From assembly GCA_012840855.1 (NCBI GenBank), contig DUVX01000033.1:1-59395 (forward strand): a DNA stretch of 59,395 bases, written 5' to 3'. The position numbers were made by a program, and so were the translations under genes. The stretch comes from Bacillota bacterium. GTDB lineage: Bacteria; Bacillota; Dethiobacteria; DTU022. Position 1 is the stretch's first letter. Every line of letters starts with the position of its first letter. This document shows, piece by piece, positions 32,427-42,168 of this stretch. The notes under the pieces were generated by a model. That model had not been told where the DNA came from. It did not search any database and worked only from the letters and a program-made list of their open reading frames with translations.

Positions 32427-34523
32427 TTGTTGGAAAGCCAAGTGACGCTTTCAGCAGTGCGCCGCAGGGTTGCGGTCCTGTTTTTCGTGGTAGTTATAGC
32501 GGTGGTTGCGCTCATCGGCCGGCTGGCCTGGTTACAGATATTTCGCTCCGAGAAACTCTACGCTGCCGCCTGGGAGCAGTGGAACCGCAGTGTTCCGGCG
32601 CGGTCACCGCGAGGGTCGATCTATGATCGCGAGGGAAGGATCCTTGCCGGCAGCATTACTGTGGATACGATCACGGCTCTCCCGGCTCAGGTGGAGGATC
32701 CCCCGGGGACGGCCCGGGCGCTGGCCCCACTTCTGGAGATGCCGGAGGAGGAGCTCCTGGAGCGCCTGACCATGGAGCGAAGCTCCATCTATCTGAAGAG
32801 GAAAGTGCCGCCGGAGGTCTCGCAGGAGGTGCGCGAGCTCGATCTGCCGGGGATCGTCTTTACCCCCGAGGGGCAGCGTTATTACCCCAACGGATCGCTC
32901 GCCTCCCAGCTGCTCGGTTTTGTTGGGATGGACGAAGGGTTGGCGGGGCTGGAGAGCTACTATGAAAAATATCTTCAGGGAAAAGAGGGCTACCTGCTCT
33001 TCCCCTCCGATAATTTGGGCCGGCAGATTCCGCATGAGGTGAAGCGTTTCGTCCCGCCCAAGGAAGGGATGGATCTACACCTCACTGTTGATGAGACGAT
33101 TCAGTATATTGTGGAGCGTGAGCTTGCCCGGGCGATGATCGAGTTTCAACCGAAAGGAGCCCTCGCCATAGCCGCTGATCCGAAGACGGGGGCAATCCTG
33201 GCGGCGGCTTCGAAACCGGACTACGACCCGATGAATTATGAGGAAGGCGAGGACTACTGGGCCCTCACTCCGGTTACAGGCTCCTATGAACCGGGCTCGA
33301 CCTTCAAACTGGTGACGCTCTGCGCCGCCGTGGAGGAGGGGCTCTACAATGAAAAAGAGCATTTTTATTGCCGGGGCTTCGCCACTGTGGGCGGCCACAA
33401 TATCAGGTGCTGGACAGGAAGCGGTCACGGCAGTATTACATATCTTGAAGCGGTGGAGAGCTCCTGCAACCCCGCCTTTATGCAGCTCGGGGAGAGGCTC
33501 GGCGCGGAGAGGCTCTTCGGCTATATCCGCGCTTTCGGCTGCGGTGAACGCAGCGGTATCGACTACCCCGGGGAGGGCGAGGGGCTAATTTTCGAGCCGG
33601 AGCAGGTCGGACCGGTAGAGCTGGCCACCAGCTCTTTTGGCCAGGGAATCTCGGTAACGCCGCTGCAGCAGCTCATGGTAGTCTCCGCCATCGCCAACGG
33701 CGGCAACCTGATGAAGCCTTACCTGGTGGAAAAAATCTGCAACCTGGAAGGGAAAGCGGTCTACGAGCGGGAGCCGGAGATCGTCCGTCAGGTTATTGCA
33801 AAATCAACTGCCGATAAGGTTATCTGGCTCATGGAGAATGTGACGCTGCACGGCAGCGCCATGAATGCGGCCATCGAGGGTTACCGCATCGCTGCGAAGA
33901 CGGGCACAGCGGAAAAGGTGGGGGCCGGGGGCGCCTATATCGGCGGCGAGTATATCGTCTCTCTCGTCGGTTTTGTTCCCGCCGAAGATCCGCAGATCGT
34001 GCTCTACGTAGCCGTCGATGGAGCGACCCGCGGTGTTCAGTGGGGCTCCCAGATCGGTGCCCCCATATTCAAGCGGATCATGACCGATGTGCTCAACTAC
34101 CTGCAGGTACCTCCCTCAAAGGGCGAGGCGCTGCCGGAGGCAAAACCGGTGAAGGTGCCCGATCTGATGGGGCTGAGCGCCGATGAAGCGGCGGCAAAGC
34201 TGGAGACCGCCGGGCTGATGTTAAGATTGGTCGGAGAAGGGCAATCTATTGTTAATCAGACCCCGAAATCGGGAGCGTCGGTGCCCCGGCAGACACAGAT
34301 TGTGGTTTACCTGAGCGATGAAGAGAATCGCTCTGATCAGATCAGCCTGCCCGATCTGCGCGGCTTCACAATGAAGGAAGCGGGGGAGGTGCTCACCTGG
34401 CTGGGCCTTTACCTGCAAGCGGAGGGATCGGGTATCGCTGTGGAGCAGAACCCTTCCGCCGGCACCCCCATCGAGGCGGGTGAGGCTGTTGAAGTATTGT
34501 TTGAAGCTCCCATGGAGCGCTAG
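32427..34523 (+). CDS. Class B penicillin-binding protein (FtsI/SpoVD type) with PASTA domains
   Basis: A 698-aa transpeptidase: membrane anchor (about 13-33), dimerisation domain with PRGSIYDREGRILA, and a transpeptidase domain with the catalytic serine in GSTFKLVT, the SSCN motif and the KTGTAEKV box. Two PASTA repeats end the protein (VPDLMGLSADEAAAKLETAGL and LPDLRGFTMKEAGEVLTWLGL). PASTA-containing class B PBPs in this place are SpoVD (spore cortex) or the division PBP; only one such gene is present in the cluster, so it may serve division or both. The TTG start lies 7 bases after the ftsL stop. Confidence 0.9.
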   Translation: MLESQVTLSAVRRRVAVLFFVVVIAVVALIGRLAWLQIFRSEKLYAAAWEQWNRSVPARSPRGSIYDREGRILAGSITVDTITALPAQVEDPPGTARALAPLLEMPEEELLERLTMERSSIYLKRKVPPEVSQEVRELDLPGIVFTPEGQRYYPNGSLASQLLGFVGMDEGLAGLESYYEKYLQGKEGYLLFPSDNLGRQIPHEVKRFVPPKEGMDLHLTVDETIQYIVERELARAMIEFQPKGALAIAADPKTGAILAAASKPDYDPMNYEEGEDYWALTPVTGSYEPGSTFKLVTLCAAVEEGLYNEKEHFYCRGFATVGGHNIRCWTGSGHGSITYLEAVESSCNPAFMQLGERLGAERLFGYIRAFGCGERSGIDYPGEGEGLIFEPEQVGPVELATSSFGQGISVTPLQQLMVVSAIANGGNLMKPYLVEKICNLEGKAVYEREPEIVRQVIAKSTADKVIWLMENVTLHGSAMNAAIEGYRIAAKTGTAEKVGAGGAYIGGEYIVSLVGFVPAEDPQIVLYVAVDGATRGVQWGSQIGAPIFKRIMTDVLNYLQVPPSKGEALPEAKPVKVPDLMGLSADEAAAKLETAGLMLRLVGEGQSIVNQTPKSGASVPRQTQIVVYLSDEENRSDQISLPDLRGFTMKEAGEVLTWLGLYLQAEGSGIAVEQNPSAGTPIEAGEAVEVLFEAPMER

Positions 34524-34618
34524 GAAGCGCCGGCACAGCTTTCTCTTCCGGGAATATGATAAGATTACGGATTCATGGGTGTAATCCGGCAATTAATCCG
34601 GAAGAGGAATGAGGGAAG

Positions 34619-36121
34619 ATGGATCTGAAAACGCTATTGAAGACGCTGCTGTTAAAAGAGATAGAGGGTGAGGTTGCCGGTGAGGTGAGCGGGTTGGCCT
34701 GTCACAGCAAAAAAGTTGAAGAGGGCGCGCTTTTTTTTGCCCTCAGCGGCCGACGCGAAGAGGGCTGGCGCCATGCTGGGGAGGCTTTTCAAAGGGGGGC
34801 CCTGGCGGCGGTGGTGGAGAAGGGCTGCCCCCTTGGGGGTTATCCGCTGATCCGCGTTCCCGTCGTCAGGACGGCCCTGGCCCTTTTAGCCGATCGCTTT
34901 TACGGCCATCCTTCGCGTGATTTTCGGCTCATCGGGGTAACGGGAACGAATGGCAAGACGACCACATCCCACCTCATCGATGCTCTTTTCCGGGCGCGCG
35001 GCGGGGTCACCGGGCTGCTGGGCACGATCTGCCATCGCCTGGGCGATGAAACGAGGGCGGCCACGGCGACGACGCCGGAAGCCCACGAGCTGCAGGGGAT
35101 GCTCTCCCGGCTTTCCGGGATGGGGGCCTCTCATGTAACTATGGAGGTCTCTTCGCATGCTCTGGTCCAGGAGCGGGTTTTGGGATGCCACTTTGATGTG
35201 GCTGTCTTAACCAATATCACCAGCGAGCATCTGGACTTTCATAAGAACCTCGCCGCCTACCTGAAAGCAAAAACAAAGCTCTTTGCCCACAGGGGTTGGG
35301 ACGGGGCGGCGGGCCCGGCGGCGGCGGTGCTCAATGCAGACTGCCGCTATTACCCTTATATCAGGCGCTGGACGAGCGGTCAGTGCATCACCTACGGGAT
35401 CGATTCGCCAGCGGAGGTGCAGGCGGTGGAGTGTCGCTGCAGCGCTGGGGGGATCTCCTTCCGGGTTCTCTCTTTTGCCGGGAGCGAGCGCTTTCGACTA
35501 CCTTTAAAGGGGCGTTTTAATATTTACAACGCCCTGGCGGCTATCTCCACGGGGCTGGTAGAAGGGTTGGCTTTAACGGAGATGGCGCCGGTTCTAGAGA
35601 ACTTTTCGGGGGTGCCCGGCCGCTTTGAGCCGGTAGAGGCAGGCCAGGACTACCCCGTGCTGATCGACTATGCCCATACGCCCGATGGGCTGGCCAGCTC
35701 CCTGCAGGCGGCCCGCGAGATCACGCCCGGGCGGGTTATCGTTGTTTTTGGGTGCGGGGGGGAACGGGATCGCAGCAAGCGCGCTCTGATGGGGGAGGCT
35801 GCGGGGAACTACAGCGATCTGGTATTCCTCACCGATGACAACCCCAGAGGCGAGGATCCGCGCCAGATCACCGCCGAAGTGCTCCCGGGCCTGGAGCGCA
35901 GCAGCCCGGCAGAGGGTTACCGGGTGCTCCATGACCGCCGGGAGGCCATCGCAGCCGCTCTCGAAGAGGCGGGAGAAGGCGATCTTGTTCTTATCGCCGG
36001 CAAGGGCCATGAGGAGGAGCAGGTGTACGGCGGACAGAGAATAAAATTTTCCGATCGCGAGGTGGCGGCGGAGCTCATCCGGAGCCGTCTTGAGGGGAGA
36101 GAGATGCTCAGTGTTAATTAA
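34619..36121 (+). CDS. murE: UDP-MurNAc-L-Ala-D-Glu:meso-diaminopimelate ligase
   Basis: A 500-aa Mur ligase adding the third stem residue. It has the ATP loop GVTGTNGKTTTSHL (near 109), the carbamylated-lysine region and HTPDGL. The DNPRGEDP motif marks DAP rather than lysine as substrate, so the wall is meso-DAP type. The ATG follows GAGGGAAG after a 95-bp gap. The 3' end overlaps murF by 11 bases. Confidence 0.95.
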   Translation: MDLKTLLKTLLLKEIEGEVAGEVSGLACHSKKVEEGALFFALSGRREEGWRHAGEAFQRGALAAVVEKGCPLGGYPLIRVPVVRTALALLADRFYGHPSRDFRLIGVTGTNGKTTTSHLIDALFRARGGVTGLLGTICHRLGDETRAATATTPEAHELQGMLSRLSGMGASHVTMEVSSHALVQERVLGCHFDVAVLTNITSEHLDFHKNLAAYLKAKTKLFAHRGWDGAAGPAAAVLNADCRYYPYIRRWTSGQCITYGIDSPAEVQAVECRCSAGGISFRVLSFAGSERFRLPLKGRFNIYNALAAISTGLVEGLALTEMAPVLENFSGVPGRFEPVEAGQDYPVLIDYAHTPDGLASSLQAAREITPGRVIVVFGCGGERDRSKRALMGEAAGNYSDLVFLTDDNPRGEDPRQITAEVLPGLERSSPAEGYRVLHDRREAIAAALEEAGEGDLVLIAGKGHEEEQVYGGQRIKFSDREVAAELIRSRLEGREMLSVN

Positions 36122-37499
36122 AGGAACCGACCTGCTCAAAGCCTGCCGGGGCGAGCTGCTTCAGGGAGATCCGGAGCAGCTCATCACCGGGTTTTCCATC
36201 GACAGCCGCACTACCGAGAAAGGGGATTTTTTCGTGCCTTTGCGCGGCGAAAAAGAGGACGGGCATCGCTATATTAGCAGTGCCGCCGCCGCCGGCGCCT
36301 GCGGCTCTTTCTGTTCCCAGGGCCCGCCCGTGGGGCTGGCGCCTAATTTTTTGCTCATCGGAGTGCCCGATGTTCTCGAAGCGCTGCAGCAGGCGGCCGC
36401 CTATCACCGCCGCCGCTTCGAGTTGCCGATAATCGGCGTAACCGGCAGCAGCGGCAAGACGACAACAAAAGATCTTATCGCCGCTGTCCTCTCCGGCGGA
36501 CCGAAAGTGCTGAAGAGCGAGGGCAATCTGAACAACGAGATCGGGCTGCCCCTGACCCTGCTGCGCCTCGATAAGGACTGCGCAGCGGCGGTGCTGGAGA
36601 TGGGCATGAGCGCACCGGGCGAGATCGCTCTGCTGGCACGGCTGGCGGGGCCGCATTTCGGGGTGATCACCAATATCGGGACCGCCCACCTGGAATCGCT
36701 GGGCAGCCGGGCGGCGATTGCGTCGGCGAAAGAGGAGCTGCTCGACGCCATTGGCGTCCGGGGGACTGCAGTTTTGAACGCCGATGATCGCTTCCTGCAG
36801 GAGATGGGGGCCCGCTTCAAAGGCAGGCTTTACACTTTCGGCTTCTCGCGCAGCGATCTCCGGGCTTCTTCCTACAGGCTGCAGGGGGAGAGCAGCCATT
36901 TCGAAGTATCTTTTCCCGGGGGCGAGGGGGGCTCTTTCAGCCTGCCGCTGCCCGGGCGGCACTTTGTCAGCAACGCTCTCGCCGCCCTGGCTATCGGTTA
37001 TCTTCAGGGGGTGAGCCTGCCGGAGATGAGATCCCGGCTAGAGGGAACGCAGATTACCGGGGGGCGGCTGCAGATCTTCACGAACAGGGTGGGGATAAAG
37101 ATCATCGACGACAGCTATAATGCCAATCCCGATTCTGTGAGAGCGGCGCTGGAGGTGCTCCGGGAGCTGGGCGGATCCAATACTATCGCTGTCCTGGGGG
37201 AGATGCTGGAGCTGGGGCCCTCGGAAAAAGAGCTGCACCGCAAGATCGGGCGCTATGCTGCCGGCTGCCGCATCGGCGCTCTTATCGGGGTGGGCCCGCT
37301 CGGGGCTGAGATCGCCGCCGCCGCTGCGGCTGCTGGGCTCACTGCCCGGGCTTGCGACGACCGCAGAGCAGCGGTAAAGGCGGTGCGGGCGCTCTCGCCG
37401 GCCCCCGGCTGCTATATCCTGGTGAAGGGTTCGCGGGGGATGCGTATGGAGGCGATTGTAGAGGAACTGAAGGACGGGGCGGAAGGAGATTCGGAATAG
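36111..37499 (+). CDS. murF: UDP-MurNAc-tripeptide:D-Ala-D-Ala ligase
   Basis: A 462-aa Mur ligase for the last step of the cytoplasmic pentapeptide. Motifs are GFSIDSRTTEKGDFFVPLRG, the ATP loop GVTGSSGKTTTKDLI, LEMGMSAPGEI, and DDSYNANPDSVRAAL with the typical YNANP. The GTG at 36111 gives the normal N-terminus and lies inside the end of murE. The stop shares a base with the mraY start (TAGTG). Confidence 0.95.
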   Translation: MLIKGTDLLKACRGELLQGDPEQLITGFSIDSRTTEKGDFFVPLRGEKEDGHRYISSAAAAGACGSFCSQGPPVGLAPNFLLIGVPDVLEALQQAAAYHRRRFELPIIGVTGSSGKTTTKDLIAAVLSGGPKVLKSEGNLNNEIGLPLTLLRLDKDCAAAVLEMGMSAPGEIALLARLAGPHFGVITNIGTAHLESLGSRAAIASAKEELLDAIGVRGTAVLNADDRFLQEMGARFKGRLYTFGFSRSDLRASSYRLQGESSHFEVSFPGGEGGSFSLPLPGRHFVSNALAALAIGYLQGVSLPEMRSRLEGTQITGGRLQIFTNRVGIKIIDDSYNANPDSVRAALEVLRELGGSNTIAVLGEMLELGPSEKELHRKIGRYAAGCRIGALIGVGPLGAEIAAAAAAAGLTARACDDRRAAVKAVRALSPAPGCYILVKGSRGMRMEAIVEELKDGAEGDSE

Positions 37500-38458
37500 T
37501 GCCACAGAGTATCTGGATGACGGTATTGTTCGCCTTTATTATCAGCGTGGCCCTAGGCCCCCTTTTTATCGGGCTGCTCCGCCGGCGTCACCTGGGTCAG
37601 CAGATTCGCGACGACGGGCCCGCCCATCACCTGAAAAAAGCGGGTACACCCACGGCGGGAGGGGTTCTGTTTCTGCTTGCCGCCGCTGTTGCCCTGCTGG
37701 TGCGGGGATTTTATACGTCTCTCCTGGGGATGGCGCTCCTGCTGACCCTCGGTAATGCTCTTATCGGCTGGCTCGACGATTACGCCAAAATATCGCGGGG
37801 GCGCTCGCTGGGCCTGAAAGCGCGCAACAAGATCGCCGGGCAGGCTCTCGTTACGGCGATCTTTACCGGGCTGCTCTACTTTTCCGGGCACTATGACCCG
37901 GTGGTGACTGTTCCTTTCAGTGGCTTTGCGATCAATCTGGGCTGGTTTTATCCGGTCTTTATTTTTATAATAATCATGGCGACGACCAACGCTGTGAACC
38001 TGAGCGACGGCATCGACGGCCTGGCCGGGGGGACGGCGATCATTACCTTGCTCGCTTTTCTCTATATTGCTCTGGAAAGCGGCCATGCTGATCTCGCTCT
38101 TTTCTGCGCCGCTCTGGTGGGCGGGGTCTTCGGTTTTTTGATCTACAATCTTCACCCCGCTCGCATCTTTATGGGCGATGTGGGCTCGCTGGGGCTGGGC
38201 GGCGCCCTGGCGGCGGCGGCGATACTGACGAAGGCGGAGCTTTCGCTGGTAATTATCGGGGGGATCTATGTTCTCGAGGCTCTTTCGGTGATCCTGCAGG
38301 TGATCAGTTTTCAGCTCACCGGCCGCCGGCTGCTGCTGATGGCGCCGCTACATCACCATCTCGAGCTGAAGGGATGGAGCGAATGGCAGGTCGTCACCGC
38401 ACTCTGGGGCCTGACTTTTATTTTTGCCCTGGCAGGCTTGCTGGAGTGGCTCCTGTGA
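37499..38458 (+). CDS. mraY: Phospho-N-acetylmuramoyl-pentapeptide transferase
   Basis: A 319-aa, about ten-helix enzyme that moves phospho-MurNAc-pentapeptide to undecaprenyl phosphate, forming lipid I. Diagnostic parts are KKAGTPTAGGVLFLL, LDDYAKI, the Mg2+ motif NLSDGIDGLAGG, FMGDVGSLGLGG and APLHHHLELKGWSE. The GTG at 37499 follows GGAAGGAGA. It has the normal length and order. Confidence 0.95.
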   Translation: MPQSIWMTVLFAFIISVALGPLFIGLLRRRHLGQQIRDDGPAHHLKKAGTPTAGGVLFLLAAAVALLVRGFYTSLLGMALLLTLGNALIGWLDDYAKISRGRSLGLKARNKIAGQALVTAIFTGLLYFSGHYDPVVTVPFSGFAINLGWFYPVFIFIIIMATTNAVNLSDGIDGLAGGTAIITLLAFLYIALESGHADLALFCAALVGGVFGFLIYNLHPARIFMGDVGSLGLGGALAAAAILTKAELSLVIIGGIYVLEALSVILQVISFQLTGRRLLLMAPLHHHLELKGWSEWQVVTALWGLTFIFALAGLLEWLL

Positions 38459-38485
38459 TGACTGAAGAGGGGAGGTCCGGCTGCT

Positions 38486-39880
38486 GTGATCGATCTGATC
38501 CGCCGTAAAACTGTTATCGTTGCCGGCCTGGCCCGTAGCGGAATGGCAGCTGCGGCGCTACTGGCTGAAAAAGGCGCCCGGAATATTATTGTTACCGATC
38601 TCCGCCCCGCTGCGGGGCTGGAGCAGGAGCTGGCCGTTCTGGGGAAATATGGGCAGATCCGGCCGGTGACGGGCGGAAACCCCCCGGAGCTGGTCACGAG
38701 GGAAGTGGGCCTGGTGATCAAAAGCCCCGGGATTCCGCCCACGCTGGAGATCTTCGAAAGGGCAAAGGCGTTACAAATACCGGTTTTATCGGAGATAGAG
38801 CTGGCATATGCTTTCATGAGGGCTCCCCTGATCGGGATTACCGGGACTAACGGCAAGACCACCACCACGGCGCTGGTGGCGGAGATGCTCGCCGAAGGGC
38901 GCTTTAACGGGGCCCTCGCTGCGGGAAATATAGGGGTGCCGCTCTGCAAGGCGGCAAGTACTGTGGGCTCCTCAGGGGCGGTGGCAGCTGAGCTGAGCAG
39001 CTTTCAGCTTGCCGACATCTTGCATTTTCGCCCATCGGTGGCGCTCTTTTTGAATTTTGCAGAGGATCATCTCGATTATCATGGCAGCCTGGAAGAATAT
39101 TATCGCGCCAAGAAGAGGATCTTTGAAAACCAGTTGCCCGGAGACTTTGCTGTGCTAAACGCCGCTGATCCCGCCGTGGCGCAGCTGGAAAACGAGCTTT
39201 CCGGGACGCTGCTTCGCTTCGCCAGGGGCCCGGTGCCCTGCGGTGCCGGTATCGATCACGGACAGGTGGCCCTGTTTAAAGATGCCGCAGTTATTGCCTA
39301 TCTCTGCCCCGTGGAGGAGGTGGCTCTGCCAGGAGAACACAATCTTGAGAATGCTCTGGCCGCCGCCGCGGCAGCCTGGGCGGCGGGGGTGGCACCGGAG
39401 GCAATCGGAGCGGTACTGCGCCGTTTTCAGCCCATCGCACATCGCCTGGAGCCCGTGGCCGAGATCGGCGGGGTGCTTTTTATCAACGATTCCAAGGGGA
39501 CCAACCCTGAAGCTGCGATCCGGGGGCTGCGCTCCTTTCCTGGCAAAAAAAAGATCCTTATCGCCGGGGGGCGGGATAAAGGGAGCGATTTTAGTGAACT
39601 GGCCGCTGTAATCAAAGAAGAGGTGCGCTACCTTTTTCTCTATGGTGAGGCGAGGGAGAAACTGGCGCGGGCCGCCAGAGAGGCGGGGTTTGGCGCCTAT
39701 GAACTGGTTGCTGGCCTCGAGGAGGCGGTGGCGGGGGCGCGGAGCCGGGCCCGGCCCGGTGAGCTCGTCCTGCTTTCGCCGGCCTGCACCAGCTGGGATA
39801 TGTTTACCGACTATAAGGCCAGGGGCAGCTATTTTAAAGAGCTAGTCCGCAACATTTCCGGAACAGAGGGGGAGCAATGA
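38486..39880 (+). CDS. murD: UDP-MurNAc-L-Ala:D-glutamate ligase
   Basis: A 464-aa Mur ligase. It has an N-terminal UDP-binding domain (VIVAGLARSGMAAAALL), the ATP loop GITGTNGKTTTTALV, LSSFQL, NFAEDHLDYHG, and C-terminal NDSKGTNPEAAI and SPACTSWDMF. It adds D-Glu to UDP-MurNAc-L-Ala. The substrate must come from MurC, whose gene is not in this cluster. The GTG start follows GGAGG; the end overlaps ftsW by 4 bases (ATGA). Confidence 0.95.
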   Translation: MIDLIRRKTVIVAGLARSGMAAAALLAEKGARNIIVTDLRPAAGLEQELAVLGKYGQIRPVTGGNPPELVTREVGLVIKSPGIPPTLEIFERAKALQIPVLSEIELAYAFMRAPLIGITGTNGKTTTTALVAEMLAEGRFNGALAAGNIGVPLCKAASTVGSSGAVAAELSSFQLADILHFRPSVALFLNFAEDHLDYHGSLEEYYRAKKRIFENQLPGDFAVLNAADPAVAQLENELSGTLLRFARGPVPCGAGIDHGQVALFKDAAVIAYLCPVEEVALPGEHNLENALAAAAAAWAAGVAPEAIGAVLRRFQPIAHRLEPVAEIGGVLFINDSKGTNPEAAIRGLRSFPGKKKILIAGGRDKGSDFSELAAVIKEEVRYLFLYGEAREKLARAAREAGFGAYELVAGLEEAVAGARSRARPGELVLLSPACTSWDMFTDYKARGSYFKELVRNISGTEGEQ

Positions 39881-40983
39881 CGAAGAAGGAGCCGCTTCGG
39901 GAACCCGATTATGCCCTGATCTTAGTAACTTTTTTGTTGCTGGGAATTGGGCTGATCATGATCTTCAGCGCCAGCTATGTCATCGCCGAGGAGGAGCAGG
40001 GAAACCCCTACTATTTTCTGCAGCGCCAGGCGATCTGGATCGCCCTGGGCCTTGTAGGGATGTATCTGCTCTCCCGGGTGAATTATCGGGCGCTACGGCG
40101 GCTATCACTAATCATGGTTTTGCTCAGCTTCATCCTGCTGACCCTTGTTTTTACGGGTCTGGGGACCGATCTGGGGACAGGAGCGAAGCGCTGGCTCAAC
40201 CTCGGGTTTTTTACTTTTCAGCCCGCTGAATTTTGCAAGCTCTCCTTTGTCATCTTCACCGCCGCCTTTATGAGCAGCCGCAGTATCAGGATGGAAAAAT
40301 TCTGGTCCAGCAGTTTTGTGCCTCTTCTGCTGGCGGGGGCGGCCTTTTTGATGATCTTTTTCCAACCCGATCTCGGCAGTGCCCTTGTTCTGCTTGCCGG
40401 AACTGGCGCCATCGTGCTCCTGGCGGGGATGCCTTTTAAGCAGGCGCTTGCTATCGGTCTAGTTTCGCTGCCTGCTCTGGTGGTGCTCACGATCAAGGAG
40501 CCATACCGCGTTAAAAGGCTTTTCTCTTTTGTCGATCCCTGGGCCGATCCGACCAGGGACGGCTACCATATCATTCAATCGCTTTATGCCCTGGGACCGG
40601 GGCATATTTTTGGGGTGGGTTTGGGTAGGAGCCGTCAGAAACTCTACTACCTCCCTTTCCCCCACAACGATTTTATTTTCGCTGTCATCGGCGAGGAGCT
40701 GGGATTTATCGGCACTACGGCGGTGCTGCTGCTCTTCTTTGTGCTCACCTGGCGGGGCCTGAAGATCTCGCTGACGGCGCCCGACACCTTCGGCAGCCTC
40801 CTGGCGGCGGGGATCACGGCCATGCTGGTGATGCAGGTGCTGATCAATATCGGCATGGTCACCGGTTCGCTGCCGGTGACGGGGATCAATCTGCCGCTTA
40901 TCAGCGCCGGGGGCAGCTCGGTTTTTCTGAATCTCATCGGCCTCGGGATATTGCTCAATATATCGCGCCACTGTCGAAAATAG
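39877..40983 (+). CDS. ftsW: SEDS peptidoglycan glycosyltransferase FtsW/SpoVE
   Basis: A 368-aa polytopic SEDS protein that polymerises lipid II at the septum with its class B PBP partner. Ten hydrophobic segments are visible. Motifs are GTGAKRWLNLGFFTFQPAEFCKL, FFQPDLGSALV, PHNDFIFAVIGEELGFIG and PLISAGGSSVFLNLIGLGILLNI. Position between murD and murG is standard. FtsW versus SpoVE cannot be told by sequence alone; only one is present here. Confidence 0.92.
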   Translation: MTKKEPLREPDYALILVTFLLLGIGLIMIFSASYVIAEEEQGNPYYFLQRQAIWIALGLVGMYLLSRVNYRALRRLSLIMVLLSFILLTLVFTGLGTDLGTGAKRWLNLGFFTFQPAEFCKLSFVIFTAAFMSSRSIRMEKFWSSSFVPLLLAGAAFLMIFFQPDLGSALVLLAGTGAIVLLAGMPFKQALAIGLVSLPALVVLTIKEPYRVKRLFSFVDPWADPTRDGYHIIQSLYALGPGHIFGVGLGRSRQKLYYLPFPHNDFIFAVIGEELGFIGTTAVLLLFFVLTWRGLKISLTAPDTFGSLLAAGITAMLVMQVLINIGMVTGSLPVTGINLPLISAGGSSVFLNLIGLGILLNISRHCRK

Positions 40984-41007
40984 CAGTGAGAGAAGGGAGG
41001 GGGAGCA

Positions 41008-42114
41008 GTGCGCATAGTTATTAGCGGGGGTGGGACAGGCGGTCATATCTATCCCGCCCTGGCTTTGGCCCGCTATCTGCGCCGCCGGGATCCACAGGCG
41101 GAGCTGCTTTTTGTGGGCAGCGAGGAGGGGCTGGAGCAGAAGATCGTCCCTGCGGCAGGTTTTGCAATGGAGACGGTTCCGGCACGCGGTTTTCAGCGAA
41201 ACCTGCGCGGCCTGCTTCCTTTCAGCCGCGTGCTCTGGCGCGGCCTTTCGCAGGCGCGCAAAATTCTGAACCGCTTTCAACCGGATATTGTTTTCGGCAC
41301 CGGAGGCTATGTCTCGGCCCCAGTAATAATGGCAGCCCTGCTCTCCCGCCTGCCCACAGCTCTGCACGAGCAGAATGCGCTGCCGGGGCTGGCGAACCGG
41401 CTCCTAGCGCCGCTGGTGGAGCGGGTCTGCCTCTCCTTCGAGGAATCACGGGGGGCCTTTCCCCAGCGGAGCAGGGCTGTTTTTACGGGTAATCCCCGCG
41501 CCAGCGAGGTGGCATCGGTGGAGCGCAGGGCGGCACAGGAGCAATTGGGGCTCGACCCTTCCCTGGAAACGATCCTGGTATACGGGGGCAGCCGGGGCGC
41601 TTTGAGGATAAATGAGGTCGTTACAGATTTTCTGGCGGCGGGTTCGCTTCCGCCTTCGACACAGCTCCTCTATGTCACTGGAGAGATCTACTACCGGGAA
41701 GTTAAAGAAAAATTGGGGTTGCTGCCGAAAAGGGTGCGGCTCTATCCCTATCTCGACGAGATGCCGGCGGCCCTCGCCGCTGCCGACCTGGCGGTGACCC
41801 GCGCCGGCGCCACCACTCTTGCTGAACTCACCGCTCTGGGGCTGCCGGCGATCCTTGTTCCCTCGCCCAATGTGGTACATAATCATCAGTATCATAATGC
41901 CCGCCTGCTGGAGAAGGCGGGCGCAGCGCTGCTGATTGAGGAGAAAAATTTCAACCGCTACCGTCTGCAGCGCGAGCTGAAGCGCCTGAGCGGAGCACCG
42001 GACCTGCTCGGCCGGATGGGGCGGGCGGGAAAGAGAATGGGGGTTCCCGATGCCGCGGAGCGCCTTTACCGCTGTCTTTGCGAGATTGCGAAAGGGCCTA
42101 CCGGAGAAAGCTAA
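41008..42114 (+). CDS. murG: Lipid II synthase MurG (GlcNAc transferase)
   Basis: A 368-aa GT28 glycosyltransferase making lipid II from lipid I and UDP-GlcNAc. It has ISGGGTGGHIYPALALA (residues 4-20), FGTGGYVSAPVI, LHEQNALPGLANRLL, VYGGSRGALRINE and VTRAGATTLAELTALGLPAILVPSP. The GTG follows GGGAGGGGGA. In most Bacillota murC follows; here the stop is followed by only 54 bases before murB. Confidence 0.95.
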   Translation: MRIVISGGGTGGHIYPALALARYLRRRDPQAELLFVGSEEGLEQKIVPAAGFAMETVPARGFQRNLRGLLPFSRVLWRGLSQARKILNRFQPDIVFGTGGYVSAPVIMAALLSRLPTALHEQNALPGLANRLLAPLVERVCLSFEESRGAFPQRSRAVFTGNPRASEVASVERRAAQEQLGLDPSLETILVYGGSRGALRINEVVTDFLAAGSLPPSTQLLYVTGEIYYREVKEKLGLLPKRVRLYPYLDEMPAALAAADLAVTRAGATTLAELTALGLPAILVPSPNVVHNHQYHNARLLEKAGAALLIEEKNFNRYRLQRELKRLSGAPDLLGRMGRAGKRMGVPDAAERLYRCLCEIAKGPTGES

Positions 42115-42168
42115 CATAAGCGTTGGCGGGGGCATAGAATAAATTATCCTGTTGGAGGGCTTAAACAG